From positions 18,891,322 through 18,955,321 of the forward strand of contig NC_052359.1 in assembly GCF_009727055.1 (NCBI RefSeq): 64,000 nucleotides of DNA. Direction: 5' to 3'. The stretch is from Benincasa hispida. Taxonomy: Eukaryota; Streptophyta; Magnoliopsida; Cucurbitales; Cucurbitaceae. Position 1 is the first letter of the stretch. Every line of letters begins with the position of its first letter. Of the stretch, positions 10,793 through 23,149 are shown one piece after another. Position numbers and translations under genes: made by a program. The notes under the pieces were generated by a model. The model searched no databases. It had not been told where the DNA came from and saw only the letters and a list, made by a program, of their open reading frames with translations.

Positions 10793-13195
10793 AATCTTGA
10801 TAATCTGCAAAAAGTAGTTTCTCACGCCTCATTTCTATTTTATTGTAATCAATTTCTAATATGAAATAAAAATGTACGAATTGGTTGGTTGGTAGGTTGT
10901 AGGTAGCGTGCTTTAAACCCTTTCTAACTTCAAAGTCTTTGGTTTGATAATGAAGTTGAGACATTTTTATTTCGTTTTATTTTTTTCTAGTTTTTACATT
11001 TTCTTTTTCCTAAATTATTTTTTCCATATTTCTTTCTTTCTTTTATTTTTTATTTTTTATATTTATATTTTAATGTAGTTTTGAAATTTAAACTTTTCCA
11101 TATTTAGGTTTATATATTATTTTGATTTTCAAAGTTTAAATTTTTAATATATATTAGATAATCTCAACTTCATGGTCTTTAATTTGAAATTCGAATAAAA
11201 ACAAAGGGTGAAAGTTTGTTCGATTTTGTCATTTCGGGGTCAACCAAAGACCAATCCAAATTAATCGGTATTATTAAGAAAAGATCCAAATCAATGCCTA
11301 ATAAAGAAAAAAAACCAATAAATCGGTTTTTATTTGGTTCAATTTAGTTCTCGGTATTTGACATATTCTTTTTTCTTTCAAAATTTAATTTTTATTTACA
11401 ACTTTGTTTTGAATGACCTCCTTTTTACTAATTTAAAATTAATGTTGCTTTCATTTCTTTTTTTCCATAGATTGAAATTGGATTTTTTTTTTATTGGAAC
11501 TTGTTAAATAAAAAAAATATAAACACTCCATCATAATTGGTCCTTTTTTTTTCTAAACAATAAATATACATCACCATAATAATTAAAACACTAAAAGAAA
11601 TCTAATGTTAGAGTTTTTTTTTAAGGTATATATACTCTCGTTCGGTTTGATTTTGATTGGTTTTTCCAATAAAAAATCAATGTGAACCAGTAGTCTTATT
11701 TTCTCCACATACAAATCAATATGTCAAATTTTATATTAACAAAACCAAACAAAACTAGTAGATCGATGTGTATTGGTTTGGTTTTTCGATTTTTCGGTTT
11801 TCTTTTATACTCCTACTCCATGGTATTTGGTTCAATACTCAAGTGAGGCATATTTATTTCGTTTTCTTTTTTCCGGTTTTTACATTTCTCTCTTTCCTAT
11901 ATTATTTTTCTATATTTCTTTCTTTCTTTTATTTTTATTCCTTTTATTTATTATTTATTATATCTATATTTAAATTTTATTTTGAAATTTAAACTTCTCC
12001 ATATATTTAGATTTATATTTCAAATCTCTGATATATATTTAAATATTTTTTGAATTTTGAACTTTAGATTTAAAATTTTAATTCTTTCCATGCATGTTTA
12101 TATATTATTTTGAATTTATTTTTTTTATTTTTAGAACATGTGAAATTTGTTAGAATTTTCCCATGTATGCATTTTGTTTACTAAGACAATATTTTATAAA
12201 TACAACATCGACATTTACATAATAATATAATTGAATTAAGCTTTAGAAGACATCATTGAAGACAAATGCTTTAGTGAGAAATAATATTAAAAATCAAATT
12301 TTAGTAATATATGAATAATAGAAGCAATTGCATTATCATTACGAATTTTGAATCGGAGCTTATGTATATTTGATAATGTATATGTTAAATAATTATTTTT
12401 ATATTTTAATGCATGTTATTTATTTTTTATTTTACCTAATTAAATTATATTTAAACTATGAAAAAGAAGAAATCAGAACTATGAAAAAGGAGAAAATATA
12501 AGGAGAAAAAATATAAGAAACAAAAAAAATAAGCAAATGATTATCAAATAAGTTTCTGTTTCTATTTTTGTTTTTTTCAAGAAACACGAAACAAAAATAG
12601 TTACCAAATATATTTTGATTTCTAGTTTTTAAAAAATTAGGAAATAGAAAATAAAAAATAAGAAACGAGAAATAGGAAATGAGAAATGGGAATATTATCA
12701 AACCGTGCTATATTTTCCTTTTATTCATTTCTTTTTTCTCTTTATTAATATTTATTTTGGTTCTATTAATTTCTTTTTTCTCTTTATTAATATTTATTTT
12801 GGTTCTATTAATTTCTTTTTTCTCTTTATTAATATTTATTTTGGTTCTATTAACAATATTCCATTACTGTAGTTAGTTTGTTAGTATATTTGGTGCACTA
12901 TAGTTAGTATGTTGACTATAGTTAGTCTAGTTATGATTCAATATCTTGTACCAAGATTTTGAAAGTGAAATAAGAAAAGGATCCGATTCCCATTTGCCTC
13001 ACACCACATATTAATTTATTTTTCTTTGTCGTAATAGAAATAGAAACAGGTGTGTTGGCCATATTGTTAACACAGATTTGCCTTCGAAACTTGAATTTAT
13101 TTTATTATTAATATCGTTAATTTTAAAACTTGTTAGGAATATATAATAGCTTTGAAATGGAAAAATTGCATAAACCACCCTTAAATTATGGGTTT
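10793..13195 (+). repeat. Dispersed AT-rich repeat R, copy 1 (right part)
   Basis: R is a family of about 2-2.8 kb seen five times here: copy 1 (5300-5719 plus this segment, split by the Copia element), copy 2 (18190-20180), copy 3 inverted (23955-26480), copy 4 partial (26901-27700) and copy 5 inverted (62520-64000). Marker phrases are 'gcgtgctttaaa' near 10907, 'ggtttgataatgaagt' near 10941 and 'caatatcttgtaccaagatt' near 12940. No coding frame is conserved between copies; the open frames here are pyrimidine-rich low-complexity DNA. It could be a large non-autonomous element, but I did not find terminal repeats. Confidence 0.7.
12729..12853. repeat. 42-bp tandem repeat, three copies
   Basis: The unit starting ttcttttttctctttatt is repeated at 12729, 12771 and 12813 with almost no change. 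The unit is a multiple of three, so a short open frame through it (repeats of SFFSLLIFILVLLI) is a by-product. Copy 3 of R (about 24300-24340, inverted) has a single unit, so the expansion happened only in copy 1. Confidence 0.85.
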
Positions 13196-14979
13196 TTATT
13201 TTTTTTTTCTCGAACAAAATACGAGAGAGGAGATGGGATTAGTACATGCAATGGAATCTCAATTAGGTTGACACAATCATAGCATCCTCATCACATTCGG
13301 GATCTAAAAGCTATGTACATTAATAAAAAAGAGTTATGTACGTGAAGATGCTATCAAAGCATAAAACAAGGAAAATAAGAAGAGACTAGAGGAAAACTTT
13401 CCAATTTAGTGTTATAGTAAATGTATCCTAACTGTTAAATCAAAGAGATTTTTTTTGTGTCAAAACGCAACAAGGGTGATAATATCTTCCCAGATTCAAT
13501 TAGTGGTTTTTTGAACCTTCCAAAATATTATTTTTTTCTATCATTCACAAGCTCAACAATGACCCACCATTAATATTACTCCATAGGATACTGACCCTGT
13601 TTCTTTGGTGGAGATGATCCATCATTGTGGTTTTTTATAGTTGCAATCAGCCCCTTTGGTTAAACCCCATTGGTTAAATTAACTTTTATTTATAGTTAGG
13701 CCATATTCACTACTCTTTAAACAAAATTACTTATAGTAATGAATTCTTTTATCAGTATTCTTATTTAAATGGGTCTCATCATTCATATTACAATTAATTG
13801 ATTATTTTTATCAAAAAGCAAACGTGGCATTAAATCATAAATAGATAAGAGGACATATTTGTTGCATAAAAACACGAGAGAGAAATTATAATAGGTGGCT
13901 AAAATATGGATACAGTTCTAAAAGATGGCCATTTTATGAATTTATTGAAATATGGTCATCGATATTTTAGGTAGGACTGGCCACTAATATGCTATTTCAT
14001 ATTTACCCATGAATGCCCTATATTTATATTGTCAACATACTTCATAGATGACAAATAACTCATAGAGCAACTACAACATCAACATCCTTAAATAAATATT
14101 GTCAACACAATATCCCGAAACACACTCTATAAAACCCAAAATCTGGTCCTTTGGCTGGCTTCAAAATTGTAAACTTAGTAGAAAAAGATTTCATAAAATA
14201 AACATTTTTTACGAAAATATGCAACAGCACCGCAGTTACACAGTACGATGTCGCAGCCCCATAGTGAATCTGCACGACATGTGAAGTTCTTTTATTGCAG
14301 CGTCACTCCACAACAATACGACACTAGACTAAAACCCTCTCTCATGTTAGAGAACTGTCGTAGCAAATTGGTTTTGGTTGGGCAATTGGTCTTGTTTCCT
14401 CCCTACTTTAGAGATTTTAGCCCTGTCTTGATTTTATTGGACAAAGTTAATATGTTTTCACTTTGTTAACTGTCAAATCTTGTTCTTTTGCTCAAAGTTT
14501 GAAAAGCACTAGTAAATGACATAAAATCTTACAATATTAAGCATAAACAACTCTATAAATAAAAATTCAATTTCATAATGCCTAAAGAAAAATCTGAAAC
14601 CGGGACCCAAACACTAGAAAATACCGTTGCAAACGGACACCTAATGAACGGATTCTTCTATTTTTCTCTCTCTCACGGCCTATGTATTTCTTTCTCTCTC
14701 TATGTCTATTCCAATATGGGGTAGCCCTCTCCTTTGGCCCGTTTGGTTAATGGGAATGAGAGGTGAGAATGGAAAATGAGATTCTATCACCATATTTGAT
14801 ACAAGTTTTTAACCTTGGGAATGAGAATATCTTATTTCAAGACATTTCATATTTCCATCTATGGAGATTTTTCATACCATCCAAATAGATGGGTTTTCTC
14901 CATTCTCAATAGTTTTTTTCTCTCTCTTACTTTTAAAGTTTTAATTTTATTTGTTTTTCGTCTTTATTGATATTGGTTA
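13196..14979. other. Intergenic stretch with no recognised gene
   Basis: The only open frames are short and lack recognisable domains; the longest is 73 codons at 14248-14469. A less AT-rich island at 14100-14470 and a CT-rich run (tttctctctctc-type, near 14660-14700) stand out slightly but match nothing else in the window. It forms the spacer between the two segmental-duplication copies. Confidence 0.5.
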
Positions 14980-16499
14980 ATTTTGTTTAATTTTAATAAA
15001 TATGTTTAAATTAAATTTATAATTTACATATATATTTAATTTTATTAACAATAATGCTAATATAATAATTTATTCTACTATTATGAATTAATATAAAAAA
15101 CCATAATTTTTTTAAATAAATATGAATAACCATAACTAAATTTTCTTAAATACCTTTTTATTGATAATATATATTAACATCTTAAAATTTTTATTAAAAT
15201 TATTAATTAGCCTTTAAAAATATTAATTAATAAACTAATAAGAAAAAAGTTAATTTTTTTAAATTCAACAATCTTGTACACTTGTACTTCTAGATTTAAT
15301 CTACAATCAAAGTTACTTTTTTAAGAATTAAAAACATTGTTTGATGATCCAAAATCAATTAGTTTATATCAACTTCTTTTATATATATATAAGACTTATA
15401 ATTGACATTAAACAATTAGTTAATAAACTCTTCATTTAACAAAATTACAAAGAAAAAAAAAAAAGAAACAAAATTGATATTTAAATTAAATAGAAATATT
15501 TTTTTAATAAAAATTGATAATATAAATATGCAATATAAAAAATTTAATTGATAATAAATATATTAAACCGGAGGGTGGGTGAGTAAATTTAGTTATATTT
15601 TAATGGCTTAAAATCTATTTAATAACTTAACATAATAAAAATAAATTAACAAATGAAAATTAATTTTTACTAATTTATACTTTATAATATCATAAAAAAG
15701 TATAATACATTCACAAATATCGTATTCTCATTCTTATACATAACCAAACTCATTCATCTTTGATTCCCAAATATCTTATTCCCTGGAATTCTGTATTCCC
15801 AGATCTCTATAAAACCTTAATCGAAACGACCCCTAAGGAAAACTAAAAGATTGATTTAAATGCCCTTAAATCAAAACCACTTAAATATCTTAGCACTTTA
15901 ACAAGTATTACTTCAATTCATTAAGGTAAATTAAGCTGCATTCATATACTAGTATCTATAGATTATTTCCTTTCTTTTAGAAAAACATGGTACAAAATTA
16001 TTACAAGAACCAAATTTGTTTTATATCTTAGGTTAAAATTTTTTTCCGTAATATATAAGTTTTCCCAATGTTTTGGGTTAAAATATTTTTTTTGTCTTTG
16101 TACTTTGATGTTTGTTCAACTTGAGTCTCTGAAATTTCAAATATCTAATTGTAGTCCCTTTACGTTCTTAAAATCTTAAATTTAGTCCATACTTTTTGTT
16201 TATTGTTGATTTTTTTCAACTTTTGTTTGTTATTCATGGATACTTTCACTCTAAATTTTTAAAACATATTCACATATTATATTTTCTGGCATGAAAATGA
16301 TTATTATCATTAACCCAAATTCGATAAAAAACAACTTTGAAGAATTACATTTAATATTTACTAGAAGTACAAACAGTAAATCTGGCTTGCACAAATATCA
16401 GACTACATGGGCCAAAGTTGTATTTTATTATTATTGTTATTATTGTTTAGTGTCTAACCATTCCATTCCTTATGTGTCTTTCATTCGATAGCTTATTAG

Positions 16500-17122
16500 G
16501 TGGTGGAAGGATCTGGATGTCCCAATAGACTTTCCCTTTGCGAGAGATAGAATTGTCGAGTGTTATTTTTGGGCATTGGGAGTATACTTGGAACCTCATT
16601 TCAGTATTAGAAGGAAAATGGTAACCTCATTTCCCTCATTTCAGGTGGGATAGAAGCAAGGCTAATATACTCCCTCGGTACATAAACCTTTTTATAGGGC
16701 AATGTTGGATTTTTATGAGGAATTTAGAGAAGAGATAGGAAAGGATGAATGTTCACTTCACATTCAAATTGCAAAAGATGGAGTAATGTTTCTTCTTTTT
16801 CCTTCACTATCTCCTTCGCCTCAATTTATTTATACATCTAAGAGTTCTCATTTATTATTAAGTTTTTCAACAGATAAAAAAAGGTAGCTGATTCCTACTT
16901 TGAAGAAGCTAAATGGTTGAACAAAAAGTATAAACCAAATTTCAAGGACTACATGGAATTGGCCTTAAGTACTCTGAAGAAGCTAAATGGTTAAACAAAA
17001 AGTATAAATCAAATTTCAAGGAGTACATACAATTGGCCTTAAGTACCACAGGTTATACCTTGCTGATAAGCATTTCATTCCTTAGCATGGTGGACATAGT
17101 AACAAATAAGATACTTGAATGG
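16500..17122 (+). pseudogene. TPS: Terpene synthase pseudogene B (parts of exons 4-6)
   Basis: Exon 4 begins [21 protein letters not shown] and runs to [11 protein letters not shown]. There the DNA jumps from within exon 4 to the last bases of intron 4 (cctcatttcag) and into exon 5. The whole DDxxD metal-binding segment is thus deleted and the intron is fused out at DNA level. Exon 5 (about 16646-16782) has a frame change before MLDFYEEFREEIGKDE. Exon 6 (16874 to about 17122) has a 74-bp tandem duplication that shifts the frame, then stops aligning after LEW, before the NSE/DTE motif. Exon 7 is absent. Catalysis is impossible; this is a relic of the same gene as A. Confidence 0.88.
16901..17048 (+). 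repeat. 74-bp tandem duplication within TPS exon 6
   Basis: The block starting tgaagaagctaaatggttga occurs at 16901 and again at 16975 with a few differences. In protein terms the [19 protein letters not shown] helix is duplicated. The period is not a multiple of three, so the frame is lost. Copy A has a single unit here (2060-2133). Confidence 0.9.
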
Positions 17123-17384
17123 CCTCTTGAATCAGACTCCAACGGTTTGAACATGAAATTATGCCTCGTGAACTTAACTAACATACTGTTAGTGAACCAC
17201 AAAAATTTGTGTGTCAATTTTTTACTTGTACATATATTATGTGTTTTTTATTTGTCGATTTCATAATATATTTGTATCAGACTGTAACGGTTTAGACATG
17301 AAATTATGCATCTATTACACAAATTAAGATGTTAGTCGTCAATATGGAAATCGATAAATTCATTGGGAGGAAGAGTTTTGATTT

Positions 17385-17990
17385 TTGATATATCAAGATG
17401 TGATCCTTACTGAAGCAACAAGGATTGTGGGTACTACTATCTTATAAATCGAAGAAGGTAGCCGCATATGACACAGAATGGCAGATTCTACAGGAGAAGT
17501 CTCATTCGACTATCATGTTGTGTTTGGCTGATGAAAATATCATAGAGGTCATAGATGAAGAAAATGTCGATAGTCTTTAGTTGAAGTTGGAAAGTCTTTA
17601 CATAACAAAGTATTAAACTAAGAAATTGCTTCTCAAGCAATATGTATATCATCTTTCATCTATGCATGTAGGAAGATACGTTCCCTCTGAGATCATCTAG
17701 ACAAGTTAAATAAAATTTTGATAGATATGGCATAGCGTAGAAATAAGGTAGATGATGAGGATGATGTCTTAATTTTGTTAACGTCTTTGCCCTTATCGTA
17801 TGAAAATTTCGTTGAATCTTATGTTGGAAGAAAATAAACTCTGACCGTAGAAAATAAATGAAGTCCCCATTGCTTACGAGAAAGGTCCATCATAATGCAA
17901 CTAACTGAAATACAAAAGGTCGGACATATGGGCTAGTTGCTATAGGGAGCAAGAGATATGGAAATTTTGGTAAGAAAAAATCATACTAGA
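17385..17990 (+). pseudogene. Copia gag relic (copy B)
   Basis: Counterpart of the relic at 4500-5060. It extends a little further 5', with a degraded 'TKQQGLWVLL'-like segment at about 17410-17440. It then reads KKVAAYDTEWQILQEKSHST, LADENIIEVIDEENVDSL, a stop in place of Trp, KLLLKQYVYHL and SYENFVESYVGRK. There are many stops. A 32-bp near-repeat (cagactccaacggtttgaac at about 17137 and cagactgtaacggtttagac at about 17279) lies in its leader. Confidence 0.65.
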
Positions 17991-18189
17991 ATCACAAGTC
18001 TATCATATAGTTGATAAAGTTGAAATAACAAAAAGAAAAAAAAATCAATGATAGACTTCCATTTACATCTATAAGAATCTATTAGAGTCTATCATGATAG
18101 TTACCAATAAAAGTCTATCACTATCTATCACTAAACCTAACAAATCGTGCCTTCAACTTTTATGTTCCTTCAATGAGCTAGCTTTTGGG

Positions 18190-20180
18190 AAATTTTCTAT
18201 AAATTGTTTAATTAGAATATTTATATCTAAATATTAATAAATTAAAATAATATGGTGATGGATGACTTGTTTGTTTATTTGATTAAAAATAAAGAAACTT
18301 CTTTTATTTAAGTTTTGTTTCTAAAATTTTAAAAATGTTTCTAAATATAATTTGGACTATATTTCATAAACTATGGACTCGTTTGATAACGTTTATGTTT
18401 CATGTTTCATGTTTCTATTTCTCATTTTTTAAAAATCTGATTTCTTTGATAACCATTTTCATTTCTTGTTTCTAAGATTTGAGAAATACTTCTAAAAATG
18501 AGATGAAATTTGATAAACTACGAAAAGTAGTTTCTCACTATCTCGTTCCTATTGTATTGTAATCAATTTCTAATACCAACTAAAAAGGTAGGGATTGGTT
18601 GGTTGGTAAGTTGGGTAGATAGCGTGCTTTAAAACGTTTCTAACTTCAAAGTCTTTGATTTGATAATGAAGTGAGACATTTTTATTTCATTTTCATTTTT
18701 CCAGTTTTTACATTTCTCTCTTTCCTATATTATTTTTTCTATATTCTTTTCTTTCTTTTATTTTTTATTTATTATATTTATCTTTTAATTTAATTTTGAA
18801 TTTTAAATTTTCTATATTTAGGTTTATATATTATTTCGATTTTCAAATTTAAAATTTTTAATATATAACGGATAATATCAACTTCATGGTCTTTGGTTTG
18901 AAATTTTAAAACAATAAAGGATGATAGTTGATTCAGTTTTGTCACTTCAGGATCAACCAAAAACCAATCCCGACTAATCCGTTTTATAAAGAAGAGATCC
19001 AAATGAATGTCTATTAAATAAAACAAAAACCAATGAATAAACTTTTATTAGGTTCAGTTTAATATCGGTTCGGTTCTCGATTTTTTACATATATATTTTT
19101 TTTAATTTTTAATTTTTATTTATAAGTTTGTTTTGAATGACCTCATTTTTGCTAGTTTAAAATTAAAATTGTGTTCATTTCTTTTTTCTATAGATTGAAA
19201 TTGGACTTTTTTTTATTGTTTTTTTTGGACTTTGCTAAAGAAAAAAATATAAACACTCCATCATAACTGATCTTTTATTTTTTTCTAAACAATAAATATA
19301 TATGCACTATAATAATTAAAACACTAAAAAAACTTAATGTTAGAGTTTATTTTTAAGGGTATATATACTCTCGGTTCGGTTTGATTTTGATTGGTTTTTC
19401 CAATTAAAAATCGATTTGAACCTGTACTTTTTGGTTTTCTCCACAAACAAATTAATATCCAATTTTATACTAAAGAACGAAACCAAACCAGTGGATTGAT
19501 TTGGATTGGTTTTGTTTTTTGATTTTTCGGTCTTTTTTATACTCCTACTCCATGTTCTTTGGTTTGATACCCAAGTGAAACATTTTTATTTCATTTTCTT
19601 CTTTCTAATTTTTACATTCTCTCTTTCCTATATGATTTTTTTATATATATTTCTTTCTTTCTTTTGTTTATTATTTATTATATTTTATTTTTTTTAATGT
19701 TGAAATTTAAACTTCTCCATATATTTAGGTTTATATTTCGAATTTCTAATATATATTTAAATATTTTTTGAATTTTGAACTTTAAATTTAAAATTTTTAA
19801 TTTTTACCATGCATGTTTATATATTATTTTGAATTTATTATTTTTTTTCATTTTTAGTATATTTGAAATTGATTAGAATTTTATTATATATGAATTTTGC
19901 TTACTAAGACATTATTTTACAAATTCAACGTCGACATTTACATAATAATATAATTGAGTCAAGTTTGAGTTGATACCATTTAAGAAAAATGACTTGAGTG
20001 AGAAATAATATTGCAAATCAAATTTTAGTAACATATGAATGATTGAAGCAACTGCATTATCGTTATTAATTTTTAATTGAAATTTATGTATATTTGATAT
20101 CGCATACGTTAATTAATTATTTTTATATTTTAATGCATGCTATTTATTTTTTATTTTACATATTAAATTATATTTAAACA
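18190..20180 (+). repeat. Dispersed repeat R, copy 2
   Basis: Uninterrupted copy of R; the join at 18480-18545 is the pre-insertion version of the Copia site. It ends near aaacaatgaaaattaattag (about 20178), shorter than copies 1 and 3, which run on for about 750 bp. Confidence 0.7.
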
Positions 20181-20199
20181 ATGAAAATTAATTAGTTGT

Positions 20200-20640
20200 T
20201 TGACCATTTCCTTGGCCATTTTTTAAAAACCTCATTTTGTTTTGGCAATTTCTCCAATCCTCCCTCTTAAATTACAAGTTTAGGCCCTTGATTAGTTATG
20301 AATTTCTTTATGAATAAATCCCTAAGGCTCCATTTGATAACTATTTGATTTTTGGTTTCTAAGTTTTTTAAAATTAAGTCTATAAATATTCTTTTCACCT
20401 CTAATGTTCATGCTTTGTCATCTACATCTTACCATTACTTTAAAAAATCTAGCAAAGTTTCAATCTTAAAAAAGTAATTTATAAAAAGCTTGTTTTTGTT
20501 TTAGAAATATTTTAATTAAGTAGTCAACTCTTTTACTTTAGAAAAATTTAAACTATAGCAAAAAATTGAGAGAAAATATTCTTCATTTTTTAAAAACAAA
20601 AAACAAGAAATAAAATAGTTAACAAATAATGCCTAAACCT
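20200..20640 (+). repeat. Left arm of inverted repeat flanking the assembly gap
   Basis: The reverse complement of this stretch matches 22790-23130, for example the complement of 'attgagagaaaatattc' at about 20563 against 'cttttctctcaattttttg' at 22851. Many small indels separate the arms. No genes. Confidence 0.65.
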
Positions 20641-20949
20641 TACAATTTTGACTATAATAAATCCCTTAAAAATGTATTTTAGAAAATAGTTTCATGTAGT
20701 ATTAATTTATTAGATACAAAATTAAATTTAATGTCTAATATAAAATCGATTGTTAACATTTGTGAATATCTAAGAGACCTATTGAATGCTAAATTTGATA
20801 ATTTAAAAATCTATTAGACACACAAATTGCGAACTCAAGAATCTATATTAGATATTTTTTTCAAGTTACGTTCAACGAATGTATATAAACACAAATCTAT
20901 AAATTTATAGGATAGACTTTTAACCCTTTATATAAATCTGTGGCCGGTA

Positions 20950-21900
20950 ACATTAAGTTTTAGATCTACCACTCTTTTAAAATTAACTAATGTTTTAAAC
21001 GTTCACATCAACAAAATTCTAATGCATTAATTTTATAAAAACATCAAAGAAAATATGTAAAGAAAATGCCATTTATATCCTTGGCCGCATCCACATCACT
21101 ATTATTTGGGAAATTGTCACCTTTTTTGAAAAACTTGTTCAAATAACTTTTCTCGGTGCATCTCGGGCTAGACTGACCACCGAGATTTAGTTAAAAAAAA
21201 TAACTTTTCTAACTTATAGATTGTTTTGGCCCTTTTAGGCTTTTCTCGGTACATATGGGACTAGTTTTTCTAAATATGATGTGATCTTAAATCGTATACC
21301 AAATACTTATCAAATATTATATCATAATTTTATGTATTTTTTTAAATCTTTAGCAAAATTTTTAATTTCTAAATCAATTTACAAATTATCCAAATGTATT
21401 TTTTAGGTGGATTTTACGTGATTGATTTTTATTTTTAAATTTTTGGAAAGATTAAAATTAAAAAGAAAGTGATAAAATATGGAAAAATATATGAAATCTC
21501 AAGCAGATTAATACCAAGATTGTAAATTCTCGAGCATAGTAATATCAAGATTTTATATATTTTCCATATCTTATTTTTTTTTACAAAATTTAATATTTTC
21601 CAAAATTTAAAAATCAAAATGCAATCATCCATCTAAAACAATATAATTGGTGAATTCATTTGGAAATTTAGAAATTCATATAATCATGGAAACAGAAATT
21701 GACCTAAAATTACAATATAATATTTGGTAAAAATAATTCAATTTGGAGAAAATTTGAAAATATATAAGATCTGATATAAGATTTGGATAGATTATCTAAT
21801 ATTTGAAAAATTATTAAAATCTCGACGCTGATCGATCTCGCCCAAGATCCACCGAGAAAAACTAATTTAACTACTTTTCAAAAAGTGTGCTAGTCTTAAA
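20950..21900 (+). repeat. Low-copy segment repeated at 27710-28618
   Basis: Starting at aagttttagatctaccactc, this block matches 27710-28618 in direct orientation up to the phrase gtgctagtcttaaagg, where both copies end together. It contains two stretches ending in phrases like 'atctcgcccaagatccaccg' (about 21834-21853). No coding capacity is visible. Confidence 0.7.
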
Positions 21901-21996
21901 GGATCGAAAGATGGATAAAAAGTTATACACACCAAAATAAATGACACTATATAAAAAAATATTTCAATAAAAGAAATTTTGAAATTTAGTTTTACC

Positions 21997-22102
21997 AAAT
22001 GCATCATCAGAAGGTAAATGAAAGGAAATGATCAGTTCAAATGCTAGGATGAAAATTTCGCGAGTAGAACGCTTAGTATTCAGGAATGTCATTGGTTTTC
22101 AT
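21997..22102 (-). pseudogene. TPS: Terpene synthase exon 1 relic on the minus strand
   Basis: Read leftward from the ATG complement at 22100-22102, it encodes MKTNDIP, then after a one-base insertion TKRST, then FHPSI, then TDHFLSFT. This is the N-terminal R(P/S)TANFHPSIW block of plant TPS proteins. The conserved Trp codon of that block is TGA here. There are at least three small indels relative to TPS-C exon 1. The splice donor (ggtaaaac) remains. No downstream exon is present to its left. Given the adjacent gap, some indels may be sequence errors. Confidence 0.8.
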
Positions 22103-22238
22103 AACTGAAGTAGGAAAATTGAAATTATAGAAGACATTATTCCTTTTTGAAAGAGGAAAGAAAAAAGAAAAAGATGTATGTTATTCACTCGAGTATTTGA
22201 ACTATTGGTGAGACACCTTTTGATTAAAAAGGCATGTC

Positions 22239-22246
22239 TATTTATA
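22239..22246 (-). promoter_or_regulatory. TATA box of the inverted TPS exon 1
   Basis: TATAAATA on the minus strand, about 135 bp upstream of the ATG complement, with the same flanking bases as the TATA box of TPS-C. Confidence 0.6.
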
Positions 22247-22641
22247 GGCTGCTTTCATATCGTTTGTTGGCCCAAGATTTTTATCACATAAATTCAAAAC
22301 ATTGAATAAATTACCACACCACAATTTAGATATTAACTATTGATGTTGATAGATAATGATAATCTATATCAGTATCTATCATTGTAGATTCTAAAATTTG
22401 CAAATATTTTCAACAATTTCTCATTTGAATAACTCTTGTGTTGATGAGTTATATCTTATGTTAATTTTATCTATGAGGATTTAACCTTTGGAAAGAATTA
22501 ATATTAGAAACCCTAAAATCTTGTCCGTACCAAATAATATTTATGAAGATTTGACATTTGAAGGAAATTAATTTTTAAAACCCTACCACCTTGACGTAGG
22601 AAATAGTTGGAGAGAAATTGTTAGAAACAATATTTCTTCAC

Positions 22642-22741
22642 NNNNNNNNNNNNNNNNNNNNNNNNNNNNNNNNNNNNNNNNNNNNNNNNNNNNNNNNNNN
22701 NNNNNNNNNNNNNNNNNNNNNNNNNNNNNNNNNNNNNNNNN
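22642..22741. other. Assembly gap (100 N)
   Basis: Exactly 100 N, the conventional size for a gap of unknown length. It lies between inverted-repeat arms and next to the inverted TPS promoter, so the join across it is uncertain. Confidence 0.99.
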
Positions 22742-22789
22742 AATAATTTATACTACTGAGATTTTTCTAAAATTCACTTTTTTAGTAAC

Positions 22790-23130
22790 TTTATAAGTCA
22801 AAATTGTTGTTTAGACACTGTTTAGTACATTTGTTTTTAAAATTAAGAACTTTTCTCTCAATTTTTTGTTAGTTTAATTTTCTAAGTAAAGCATTCTACT
22901 TAATTATTTTATAAATAACAAACAGCTTTTTATAATACTTGTTTTAGATTGATACTTGCTGATTTTTTATAATGGTAAAATATAGGACAAAGCAGAAAAG
23001 TAGAGGTAAAAGAGTACTTACGAACTTAATTTTAAAAATTGAGAACCAAAAACAAATGTTATCGATTGAAGCCTTGAAATTTATTCATAAAACATGTTCA
23101 TAATAATCAGGCCAAACTTGTATTTAAGAG
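22790..23130 (-). repeat. Right arm of the inverted repeat flanking the gap
   Basis: Reverse complement of 20200-20640 with scattered indels. Together with R copy 3 further right, it shows that the DNA right of the gap is inverted relative to the DNA left of it. Confidence 0.65.
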
Positions 23131-23149
23131 CGATTGAAATATTACAAAA

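Larger units (their letters stand above)
1..12450 (+). repeat. Segmental duplication copy A (TPS-A, gag relic, repeat R)
   Basis: This segment is collinear with 14980-20180. The AT-rich 5' flank (1-1500) matches 14980-16490 base for base over long stretches, including the shared phrase gagggtgggtgagtaaattt at about 561 and 15571. Homology continues through the TPS exons, the Copia gag relic (4500-5060 versus 17440-18000) and repeat R. Copy A keeps TPS exon 7 (2900-3217) and the DNA up to about 4500, which copy B lacks. It also carries the Copia insertion 5720-10792, also absent from B. The left boundary lies outside the window. Positions 1-1516 contain no gene I can support. Confidence 0.8.
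14980..20180 (+). repeat. Segmental duplication copy B
   Basis: This is the direct copy of 1-12450. It keeps the same order of 5' flank, TPS exons 4-6, Copia gag relic and repeat R, but lacks TPS exon 7, the partial LTR before the gag relic, and the Copia element. The missing Copia element gives an empty-site comparison for the insertion at 5720. Confidence 0.8.
21912..22641 (-). repeat. Inverted copy of the TPS promoter and exon 1 region
   Basis: The reverse complement matches 28650-29350, covering the upstream region, TATA box, 5' UTR, exon 1 and the start of intron 1 of TPS-C. It ends at the assembly gap. Homology stops at about 21912 inside intron 1, so no exon 2 follows on this strand. 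Confidence 0.85.

Noticed and set aside
12679..12876. 65-codon hydrophobic ORF
   Set aside because: Product of the 42-bp tandem repeat in R copy 1; absent in the other R copies.
14099..14469. Two short overlapping ORFs in a less AT-rich island
   Set aside because: No domain, no splice context and no second copy to test conservation; chance ORFs are expected.
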